A stretch of 10,120 nt of DNA, taken from contig DATJRE010000133.1 in the NCBI GenBank assembly GCA_035505095.1, forward strand, positions 1 through 10,120, written 5' to 3'. Under the pieces are notes generated by a model. It made no database searches. It was not told the DNA's origin and saw only the letters and a list, made by a program, of their open reading frames with translations. The translations under genes and the position numbers were made by a program. Origin of the DNA: JOPF133 sp035505095 (GTDB lineage: Bacteria > Acidobacteriota > Terriglobia > Bryobacterales > Bryobacteraceae). Shown here in pieces: positions 1 to 6,096 of the stretch. The first letter of the stretch is position 1. The number at the start of each line of letters is the position of its first letter.

Positions 1-2598
1 GTCGACGCGGGAGGCCTTCCAGGCAGGGAAGACGCAGGCGATGGCGGCAGCAGCCAGGGTGAGGAGGGGGACTACGGCAAAGGTGACGGGGTCGAGGACA
101 CGGACGCCGTAGATCAGGGTGGCGGCCAGGCGGGCGACGGCGGCGGCGGCCAGGAGTCCGATGGCAAGGCCGGCGGCGGCGAGGGCGAGGCCTTGGCGCA
201 GCACCATGCCGACGACTTGGGAGCGGCTGGCGCCGAGTGCCATCCGGACGCCGATTTCGGCGGTGCGCTGGCGGACGGCATAGGAGAGCAGGCCGTAGAG
301 GCCAACCAAGGCGAGAAACACGGCGATCCCGGCGAAGGCCGCCAGCAGCACGGTCTGGAAGCGGCGATGGGCGGTGGCTTGGCCGGCGCGCTGCCGCATG
401 GTGGCGATATCGGCGAGCACAAAAGGCGTGCCGGCGGCGCGCAGGGCGCGGCGGACGGAGGCGACCATGGCATCGGGCGGAAGGGCGGTCCGGATGGCCA
501 GCGAGTCGACGAACCGGGAGGGGTCGTAGAGCGTCGGCGCGGGCGGAGTTTCGAGGCTGGAATGCCGGACGTCGGCGACCACCCCGACGATGGTGGACCA
601 GACGGCGCCGAATTGGCCGGGCTGGCCGGTTTGCACATGGCCTCCCAGAGCGCTGCGGCCGGGGAAGTAGGTTCGGGCGAAGCTTTCGCTGACGGTGACG
701 ACGGGAGGGATGGAGACCGGGCGGCCGGGAATATCGGCGGAGGTGAGGTAGCGGCCGGCGAGCAGGGGGATCTGCATGGCCGAGAAGTAATCGCCCGCCA
801 CGCGGCGGCCGTTGACGGTCTGGTTGGGGAGATTGGGGTAGCCTTCGACGCGGAACACGGTGACGCTTTCGTGACCGGCGAGGGGTAAGGCGCTGGTGCC
901 GCCGGCGGAGAGGACGCCGGGCAGGGCCGCGATGTGCTCGATGGCGGCGCGGGAGAAGACAGCCATGCGCGCCGGCGGGACGAAAGACTGGAGATCGGCG
1001 GCCAGATTCATGGTGAGGGTGGAGGGGGCGAAGCCTTTGTCCTCACCCTGGACGTACAGATAGCTGCGGATGAACAGCACCGCGCCGCCTAACAGGACGA
1101 CCGCCAGGGCGACATCGGCGACGACCAGGGCGGAGCGCGCGCGGGAGGATGCGGCGGCGATGCCACGGCCGCCGTCGCGGAGCAGGTCGACGACGTTGGA
1201 GCGCGATGCGGCGAGGGCAGGGAAGGCGCCGAAGACCACCCCGGTGAGCAGGGAGACGAGCAGGGCGAAAAAGAGCACGTGCGAGTCGACCGAGATGTCC
1301 TCGAAGCGCGGAATATCGCCGGGGTTCATGCGGGCCAGAACGCGCACGGCGGCGAAGCACAGAATTGCGCCCAAGGCACCGCCGGCGGTGGAGAGCAGCA
1401 GCGACTCGGTGAGGACCTGGCGGACCAGGCGGGAGCGGGGCGCGCCGAGGGCGGTACGGACGCCCATTTCGTGTTCACGGGCGGCGGCGCGGGCGATCAG
1501 GAGGTTGGCAACGTTGCCGCAGGCGATCAGCAGCACCAGGATCACGGCGCCGGCGAGCAGGCGCATGAGAGGGCGAACCGGGCCGACGGCGGTATCGAGG
1601 AAGGGCGTGAGGTAGGATTGCTTGCCGCGGATTAGGGGAGGGTTGAGGGGGTCAAGGGCCTTCACGAGAGCGGACATTTCGGCTTGCGCGCGCGGGAGGG
1701 TGACGCCGGGGCGCAGGCGGCCGATGGCGGCATCGGAATCGAGGAAGGGGTTGGCGTGGTCGCGTGCGGTGAGGGCGAGGGGAATCCAAACATCGGTGCG
1801 CTGGCGGTGGGCGAAGGGGAAATCGTTGGCCTGCGGGTAGGTGAAATCGGGCGGCATGACGCCGATGATGCGGTAGGCGTGTTTGCCGAGTTGGAGGGTG
1901 CGGCCGAGGGCGGCGGGATCGCGATGGAACTGGGTATTCCAGAAGCCGAAGCTGAGGACGGCCACGGCGTCCTGGCCGGGGCGGTCATCCCGGGCGTCGA
2001 TGAAGCGGCCGAGCAGGGGAACGGCTTGCAGGGTTGGGAAGAAGTTGCCGAGGACGAGCGCGCCGCCGATGCGGATGGACTCGCCGCCGGAGGACCAGGT
2101 GAGTATGCGCTGATCGAAGGCGGTGAAGGAGGCGAAGGAACGGCTGGCGGCGCTCCAGGCGGCGACGTCGGCGAAGGATGGGGAAATTTCGCGGGGGACG
2201 CCTTTGTAGCGGGGGATGGGCGTCCACAGGTAGACCAGGCGATCGGGGTGGGCGAAGGGGAGCGAGCGCAGGAGGACGGTATCGATCAAGGTGAAGATGG
2301 TGACGGCGGCGCCGATGCCGAGGGCCAGGGCGAGCAGGGCGGTGGCGGTGAAGGCGGGGGCTTGGGCGAAGAGGCGGAGGCTGTGGCGGAGGTCGCGGAG
2401 GAGGATGTGGAAGTGCTCTCGGGGCGCGTTGCAGAGGACGTCGGCGAGGAGTGTGAGCCAGAGGAGGCCGGGCGGTTCGGCGGCCAGGCGGTCGGCGACG
2501 AGGCGGTCCATTTCGGCGCCGTATTCGTGGCGGAATTCGGCGGGGTAGGCGAGCAGCAGGGCGCGGTAGAAGCTACGAGAGTTTGGGCGCCAGACCAT
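1..2598 (-). CDS. ADOP-family orphan ABC permease (MacB/FtsX type), 3' end cut by window
   Basis: The minus-strand frame is open from an ATG at 2598 to the left edge: 866 residues without a stop, ending in a KASRVD motif that in MacB/FtsX permeases lies only a few residues before the C-terminus. Residues 1-75 form a soluble prefix (SFYRALLLAYPAEFRHEYG). A hydrophobic segment follows at about 83-105, then a periplasmic MacB-like domain (about 110-340). Membrane segments lie at about 345-368, 395-420, 438-462 and 488-510. A second periplasmic domain spans 515-740, with the last FtsX half at 745-860. The repeated signature is clear: EMGVRTALGAPRSRLVRQ (377-394) and EIGVRMALGASRSQVV (781-796). 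Two FtsX units plus the prefix match 'acidobacterial duplicated orphan permeases'. No ATPase gene is adjacent, as is usual for ADOPs. The ATG overlaps padR by 26 nt and has a perfect AGGAGG, so coupled translation is likely. Substrate unknown; export or envelope stress roles are only inferred from MacB homology. Confidence 0.93.
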   Translation of the reverse strand, partial: MVWRPNSRSFYRALLLAYPAEFRHEYGAEMDRLVADRLAAEPPGLLWLTLLADVLCNAPREHFHILLRDLRHSLRLFAQAPAFTATALLALALGIGAAVTIFTLIDTVLLRSLPFAHPDRLVYLWTPIPRYKGVPREISPSFADVAAWSAASRSFASFTAFDQRILTWSSGGESIRIGGALVLGNFFPTLQAVPLLGRFIDARDDRPGQDAVAVLSFGFWNTQFHRDPAALGRTLQLGKHAYRIIGVMPPDFTYPQANDFPFAHRQRTDVWIPLALTARDHANPFLDSDAAIGRLRPGVTLPRAQAEMSALVKALDPLNPPLIRGKQSYLTPFLDTAVGPVRPLMRLLAGAVILVLLIACGNVANLLIARAAAREHEMGVRTALGAPRSRLVRQVLTESLLLSTAGGALGAILCFAAVRVLARMNPGDIPRFEDISVDSHVLFFALLVSLLTGVVFGAFPALAASRSNVVDLLRDGGRGIAAASSRARSALVVADVALAVVLLGGAVLFIRSYLYVQGEDKGFAPSTLTMNLAADLQSFVPPARMAVFSRAAIEHIAALPGVLSAGGTSALPLAGHESVTVFRVEGYPNLPNQTVNGRRVAGDYFSAMQIPLLAGRYLTSADIPGRPVSIPPVVTVSESFARTYFPGRSALGGHVQTGQPGQFGAVWSTIVGVVADVRHSSLETPPAPTLYDPSRFVDSLAIRTALPPDAMVASVRRALRAAGTPFVLADIATMRQRAGQATAHRRFQTVLLAAFAGIAVFLALVGLYGLLSYAVRQRTAEIGVRMALGASRSQVVGMVLRQGLALAAAGLAIGLLAAAAVARLAATLIYGVRVLDPVTFAVVPLLTLAAAAIACVFPAWKASRVD

Positions 2599-2944
2599 AG
2601 AGCTTGGCCTCCTGGAGGGATTCGGCGAGGCGGGCGGCTTCGGCGCGGGCGACTTTGCGGCCGAAGGTGGTGAGGCGATAGTAGCGGCGGCGCTGGTCGT
2701 CGTGGGGCGCGGCGGGACGGTCGCGGTCGCTGAGTTCGGCGATGACGCCTTGTTCGAGCATGCGGCGGATGGTGCCGTAGAGGGTGCCGGGACTGAGGCG
2801 GATTTTCCCGCCGGAGCGGGAGGCGACCTCCTGCATGATGGCGTAGCCGTGCTGATCGCCGCCGGCGAGGGAGAGGAGGATTTGAAAGACCGGCGGGGAG
2901 AGGGGGAGGAGGTCTTGCGGTTGGGGATCGCGATGGGTGGCCAC
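2573..2944 (-). CDS. PadR-family transcriptional repressor
   Basis: A 123-residue winged-helix regulator. Residues 13-98 hold the PadR fold: GYAIMQEV (33-40), the recognition region SPGTLYGTIRRMLEQGVI (51-68) and the wing RRRYYRLTTFGRKVAR (85-100). A C-terminal helix follows to about 118, the usual dimerisation element. The length fits the short PadR class common next to Acidobacteria permeases. The start chosen is the GTG at 2944. No Shine-Dalgarno precedes it and the next Met (37) is inside the fold. A promoter -10 box ends 6 nt upstream of this GTG, so the message may be leaderless. PadR proteins usually repress their own operon and a neighbouring transporter and release DNA on binding a small ligand. 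Here the partner is the overlapping ADOP permease. The ligand cannot be read from sequence. Confidence 0.92.
   Translation of the reverse strand: MATHRDPQPQDLLPLSPPVFQILLSLAGGDQHGYAIMQEVASRSGGKIRLSPGTLYGTIRRMLEQGVIAELSDRDRPAAPHDDQRRRYYRLTTFGRKVARAEAARLAESLQEAKLYGLAPKLS
2608..2613 (-). promoter_or_regulatory. Shine-Dalgarno site of the ADOP permease, inside padR
   Basis: AGGAGG on the minus strand lies 9 nt before the ATG at 2598 and within the last codons of padR. It fixes the permease start and shows that the overlap with padR is a real translational junction. Confidence 0.8.
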
Positions 2945-2950
2945 GGGGGT

Positions 2951-2978
2951 AGTATAACGCTTGGAAATGTAATGTCAA
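2951..2978 (-). promoter_or_regulatory. sigma70-type promoter of the padR-permease operon
   Basis: On the minus strand, a perfect TTGACA (2973-2978) is separated by 16 nt from TATACT (2951-2956), one base off the TATAAT consensus. Only 6 nt (ACCCCC) separate the -10 box from the GTG start of padR. Transcription would therefore begin at or next to the start codon. This AT-rich island stands out in a very GC-rich region. Seen directly in sequence; activity is inferred. Confidence 0.8.
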
Positions 2979-2988
2979 GCGATATAGT
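2951..2988. promoter_or_regulatory. Probable PadR operator: 38-bp palindrome over the promoter
   Basis: Two 13-nt arms, AGTATAACGCTTG (2951-2963) and CAAGCGATATAGT (2976-2988), are reverse complements at 11 of 13 positions. The innermost six (CGCTTG/CAAGCG) are perfect. The 12-nt spacer contains ATGTAATGT. One arm covers the -10 box and the other overlaps part of the -35 box. This is the geometry expected for repression by a dimeric PadR protein made by the gene just downstream. The autoregulation is inferred. Confidence 0.7.
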
Positions 2989-3003
2989 GTGGCGGGGGGG
3001 GGC

Positions 3004-3134
3004 CCCATTCACCGCGGAGACGCGGAGGGCGCAGAGGAAGCGCGGAGAAAACCAAGAGGAAGGCCAGGGCAAGAGGAGGAGATGGAGGACGAAGGGGTGG
3101 CGAGTGGAGGGCCTGCGCGTGTTTCTCGGCGTCA
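3004..3134. repeat. Interspersed GC-rich repeat, copy 1 (right end degenerate)
   Basis: This copy begins CCCATTCACCGCGGAGACG and continues with GCGGAG/GCAGAG-type words. Bases 3004-3089 match 3172-3257 at an offset of 168 with about one mismatch. Similarity is then lost and returns near the right end (GCGTGTTTCT, about 3116-3125, then GGCGTC). The right-arm CTCCGCGTCAATT seen in copy 2 is missing. The word structure belongs to a class of non-coding dispersed repeats seen in many environmental bacteria, whose translations give spurious 'HRGDAEGAEEARR' proteins. No coding function. Confidence 0.8.
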
Positions 3135-3171
3135 AGGCGGAGGGATGCGGCTCGTTGCTTGGGAGGCGGGG

Positions 3172-3335
3172 CCCATTCACCGCGGAGACGCGGAGGGCGC
3201 AGAGGAAGCGCGGAGAAAACCAAGAGGAAGGCCAGGGCAAGGGGAGGAGATGGAGGGCGCAGAGACGGCGAGAGGGCGCGGAGATTCGTTGCAGCGTCTG
3301 TGCGTGTTTCTTCGCGTCTCTGCGCCTCCGCGTCA
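3172..3335. repeat. Interspersed GC-rich repeat, copy 2 (complete, imperfect inverted ends)
   Basis: This copy has the same left end as copy 1 and a full right end, TGCGTGTTTCTTCGCGTCTC followed by TGCGCCTCCGCGTCAATT. The right end is an imperfect reverse complement of the left arm (ATTCACCGCGGAGACGCGGA), so the unit can fold on itself like a miniature palindromic element. It stops about 9 bp before the stop codon of the AAA+ ATPase gene, so it forms that gene's 3' flank. It may serve as a transcript end, though no T-tract is visible. The 3003-3343 gap holds these repeats and no gene. Confidence 0.8.
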
Positions 3336-3343
3336 ATTGTGGG

Positions 3344-4939
3344 CTAACGGCTGGGGGCGGAGGCGCGGACGGCGCGTTCGAAGGCCCAGCCGCGGATGTG
3401 GTTGATCTGCTCGTGCATGGTGCGGGAGAGCGGGACGATTTTTACGGCTACGCGGATGAGTTCTTCGAGGGTCAGAGGGCGGCCCGTGAGACGGGACTTG
3501 GTGAGAGCGGAGACGACACACTGTTCGATTTCGGCGCCGGCCCAGCCGGTGGTGAACTGGGTGAGTTTGGAGAGATCGAAGGAGGCGGCGTCGACGCCGC
3601 GGCGGGTGAGGTGGATTTTGAAGATCTCGATACGCTCGGGGTCGGTGGGGAGATCGACGAAGAAGACTTCGTCGAAGCGGCCTTTGCGGATCATTTCGGC
3701 GGGCAGCAGGTCGATGCGGTTGGCCGTGGCGGCGACGAAGAGGCCGCGGGCTTTTTCCTGCATCCAGGTGAGGAAGAAGGCGAAGATGCGGCCCTGCTCG
3801 GGGCCGGAATCGGTAGAGGTGAGGCCCATCTCGATTTCGTCGAACCAAAGGACGGCGGGAGCCATATCCTCCATCATTTTGCAGGCTTCCACGAAGACGC
3901 CTTCGGGCTTGCCGTGGCGGCCGGAGAAGATCTCGATCATGTCGATGCGGTAGAGCGGGAGATTGAAGGCGGCGGCGATGGCCTTGATGGAAAGGCTTTT
4001 GCCGCAGCCGGGGATGCCCATGAGGAGGACGCCTTTGGGAACGATTTCGCTGGAGAGGGTGTCACGCATCTGAAAGAGGTCGCGGCGCTCCAGGAGCCAT
4101 TTTTTGAGCTCTTCGAGGCCGCCGATTTCGCCCACGGCGGCGTCTTCGGCAACGAACTCGATGACGCCGCTGCGGTTGACCAGGTGGCGCTTCTCCTCGA
4201 GCAGGATGGGGAGGGATTCGGAGCCGAGGCGGGCGTGGGCGGCGTGGACGCGGCGGAGGGCGTAGCGGGCTTCATCGAGAGTCAGCCCCTGAAGGGCGCC
4301 GGCGATCTGGTGGAGAGTGGCGGCGTCAAGGGATTCGGCTGCGCCGGGGGCGATGCGCTGTTCTTCCTCGCGGAGGGTTTGGGCGAGCTCGATGCGATCG
4401 GGCGGGCGGAGTTCGAGGAACAGGACGCTGCGCTCGATTTCTTCCGGGATGAAGCGGACCGGGGAGGTGACGATGATGAACTTGCGCCGGTCGAGGGCGC
4501 TTTCGTAGACGTCGCGAAGACGGCGGCGGACTTCGGCGGAGTCGCGCAGAGGCTCGTGGAAGTCTTTGAGGTGGAAGATGGCGGGGCCGGGATGGGCGGC
4601 GATGAAGTCGAGGGCGGAGCGGGCTTCGTAGGTGCCTGCGTCGGCGGCTCCCTGATTGTGGCGGAGGCCTTCGGTGAGGCTCCAGGTCCAGACGGGGACG
4701 GGCGGGGTGAAGCGACGGAGGGCGACCTCGTGGAGGATTCGGGCGACGCGCTGTTCTTCGGCGGTGCGGATGTAGATGAGCGGGCGGCCGGACTGGAAGG
4801 TGTCCCAGATGGTTTGAGCGGCGCGGCTTTCGGATGGGGGCTCGGGGCGTGCGCCCAGAGCAAGACCGCCGGAGTGAGTAGGATCGGGCAAAGGTTGGAC
4901 CTGCTTTTCATTATCGGTGAACGGTGCGAGTGGGGCCAT
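3344..4939 (-). CDS. Ycf46-like AAA+ ATPase
   Basis: A 531-residue soluble protein. Residues 45-250 resemble the degenerate N-terminal half of Ycf46-type proteins: GRPLIYIRTAEEQRVARIL (51-69), AIFHLKDFHEPLRD (120-133) and KFIIVTSPVRFIPEEIERS (153-171). Residues 270-500 are a canonical AAA+ module: Walker A GIPGCGKS (308-315), Walker B VLWFDEIE (363-370), sensor-1 ATANR (404-408), a likely arginine finger in RKGRFDEVF (418-426) and sensor-2-like GWAGAEIEQ (465-473). All catalytic residues are present, so it should hydrolyse ATP and form rings. The chloroplast/cyanobacterial relative Ycf46 has been tied to CO2 use, but the client here is unknown. The ATG at 4939 has no clear Shine-Dalgarno; the first ~35 residues are low in conservation, so a later start is possible. 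It lies 117 nt downstream of the aldolase gene, on the same strand. FtsH is unlikely: there is no membrane anchor and no zinc protease domain. Confidence 0.88.
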   Translation of the reverse strand: MAPLAPFTDNEKQVQPLPDPTHSGGLALGARPEPPSESRAAQTIWDTFQSGRPLIYIRTAEEQRVARILHEVALRRFTPPVPVWTWSLTEGLRHNQGAADAGTYEARSALDFIAAHPGPAIFHLKDFHEPLRDSAEVRRRLRDVYESALDRRKFIIVTSPVRFIPEEIERSVLFLELRPPDRIELAQTLREEEQRIAPGAAESLDAATLHQIAGALQGLTLDEARYALRRVHAAHARLGSESLPILLEEKRHLVNRSGVIEFVAEDAAVGEIGGLEELKKWLLERRDLFQMRDTLSSEIVPKGVLLMGIPGCGKSLSIKAIAAAFNLPLYRIDMIEIFSGRHGKPEGVFVEACKMMEDMAPAVLWFDEIEMGLTSTDSGPEQGRIFAFFLTWMQEKARGLFVAATANRIDLLPAEMIRKGRFDEVFFVDLPTDPERIEIFKIHLTRRGVDAASFDLSKLTQFTTGWAGAEIEQCVVSALTKSRLTGRPLTLEELIRVAVKIVPLSRTMHEQINHIRGWAFERAVRASAPSR

Positions 4940-4940
4940 C

Positions 4941-5037
4941 TGTAAGTTGGGACGCGAGGGAGCGGGAAAAGGGCGGAAAATCCGACGCGGAGATGCGGAG
5001 ATCGAGGGGGGCGGCCGGTGCGTACAGCCGACTTACA
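4941..5037. repeat. Inverted repeat in the aldolase-ATPase gap with a degenerate repeat core
   Basis: TGTAAGTTGG (4941-4950) and CCGACTTACA (5028-5037) are inverted copies with one mismatch, about 77 nt apart. Between them sits CCGACGCGGAGATGCGGAG (4982-5000), which resembles the words of the interspersed repeats at 3004-3335. It could be a decayed copy of that family or of a miniature element. No strong promoter or Shine-Dalgarno for the ATPase gene was found in this 117-nt gap. Confidence 0.35.
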
Positions 5038-5056
5038 CAGCGGCCGCGGATGAGGA

Positions 5057-6070
5057 TTAGGAAACGGTTTGGGCGACGCCGGCTTTGGAATACCAGGGCA
5101 CGGCGGAGCGGATGGCTTCGTTGACGGCCTGAATGTTGCGGACGCCCTCTTTCTGGAGCCACTCTTCGAGAGCCTTGACTCCGTGTTTGGCGTATACCGG
5201 GATGCCTTCCTTCCAGGTGGCGCGCCCGCAGAGCACGCCGGAATAGCCGGTGCCGGCTTCGGTGGCCATTTTGAGGGACTCGGTGAACTGGGCGTTGCCG
5301 ACGCCGGCGCTCAGATAGATGAAGGGCTTGCCGGCTACCGCGGCGGCCTCGCGGAAATGGGTGAGGGCTTCGGCGCGGGTGTAGGCTTTCTGGCCCTTGT
5401 AGACGCTGGACCCTTCGACGAATTCGGCGTTGACGGGAACTTCCACCTTGAGCACGTCGACGCGGTATTGCGACTTGGAAAATTCCTCCATGCTGCGCTT
5501 GACGATTTCGGGCTTGGCTTTGGCGTACTCCAGACCCTTTTCGTCGCCGCCCTTGGGGTCGTAGCCGACGAATTCCAGGAAGAAGGGAATCTGGTAGGTT
5601 TCGCATTCCGCGCCGATGCGCTCAATGAAGGCGTGCTTCACATCGTTGATTTTGGGGTCCTCGTAAGGTGTGTAGTAGATCAGGATCTTGACCGCGTCGG
5701 CATCCCACGCGACCAGGCGCTTGACGGAGACATGCGGCAGCAGGTCAGGGAGGCGGCCGGGCTGGGTATTATCGTAGCCGCTGAGCTCGTACGCCAGCAG
5801 CAGGCCGGTGCCGGCGGCGCGCGCTTTGGCAGCATCCAGGCCGAACTCGGGATCGAGCAAAATGGCGCTGGCGTGGGGGGTGAGCACTTTGCTCACCGCT
5901 ACTTTGAACTCGCTCATCATGGCGGGAGTAATCTCTTTCACATCCACACCGCGGCCGGCGGCCAGTGATTTTTGCAGGCTGCCGCGCTGATCCATGGCAG
6001 CGGCGGCGATCACGCCGCGTTGGTTGGCGAGCGCCTGCATGCGCTTTTGTTTTCCCTCGGATAGTGTCAT
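5057..6070 (-). CDS. lacD: Class I aldolase of the tagatose 1,6-diphosphate aldolase (LacD) family
   Basis: A 337-residue TIM-barrel aldolase, close to the roughly 325 residues of LacD. The family cleaves tagatose 1,6-bisphosphate, and often fructose 1,6-bisphosphate, to DHAP and glyceraldehyde 3-phosphate through a lysine Schiff base in the cytoplasm. The expected residues are visible: the Schiff-base lysine K208 in VDVLKVEVP (205-213), the general acid/base E166 in FFLEFVGYDP (163-172), D27 in AAAMDQRGSL and the phosphate-binding LCGRATWKEG (280-289). The ATG at 6070 is chosen because MTLSEGKQKRMQ matches the family N-terminus; the frame stays open upstream but runs antisense-like through the neighbouring gene. 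No lactose/tagatose PTS genes are nearby, so a general glycolytic or hexose-catabolic role is as likely as tagatose use. It starts 26 nt after the lipoprotein gene. Confidence 0.92.
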   Translation of the reverse strand: MTLSEGKQKRMQALANQRGVIAAAAMDQRGSLQKSLAAGRGVDVKEITPAMMSEFKVAVSKVLTPHASAILLDPEFGLDAAKARAAGTGLLLAYELSGYDNTQPGRLPDLLPHVSVKRLVAWDADAVKILIYYTPYEDPKINDVKHAFIERIGAECETYQIPFFLEFVGYDPKGGDEKGLEYAKAKPEIVKRSMEEFSKSQYRVDVLKVEVPVNAEFVEGSSVYKGQKAYTRAEALTHFREAAAVAGKPFIYLSAGVGNAQFTESLKMATEAGTGYSGVLCGRATWKEGIPVYAKHGVKALEEWLQKEGVRNIQAVNEAIRSAVPWYSKAGVAQTVS

Positions 6071-6076
6071 GCGAAT

Positions 6077-6082
6077 ATTATC
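6077..6082 (-). promoter_or_regulatory. Possible -10 box directly before the aldolase start
   Basis: GATAAT on the minus strand ends exactly 6 nt before the ATG at 6070, the same spacing as the padR -10 box. No good -35 is seen (TTTGTG at 6098-6103 is the best, with 15-nt spacing) and there is no clear Shine-Dalgarno. A leaderless internal promoter is possible but weakly supported. Confidence 0.3.
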
Positions 6083-6096
6083 TCGCAAATGGCGGC

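Noticed and set aside
2975..3405. Small frames across the repeats giving HRGDAEGAEEARR or SALPLRPPRLRGE peptides
   Set aside because: These are translations of the interspersed repeat. The same peptides appear twice because the DNA is duplicated; no start site or domain supports a gene.
3333..3848. Arg/Pro-rich minus-strand frame overlapping the ATPase 3' part
   Set aside because: It is an out-of-frame shadow of the AAA+ module, whose own frame carries all catalytic motifs.
2702..4945. Plus-strand open frame of 747 codons opposite padR, the repeats and the ATPase gene
   Set aside because: It is antisense to genes with clear domains. Its composition (Gly/Glu/Asp/Ala-rich, no recognisable motif) is what high-GC third positions of a minus-strand gene produce. 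Other long plus-strand frames opposite the permease (193-888, 1684-2673), the lipoprotein (6481-7167) and the VWFA gene (8124-9491) fail for the same reason.
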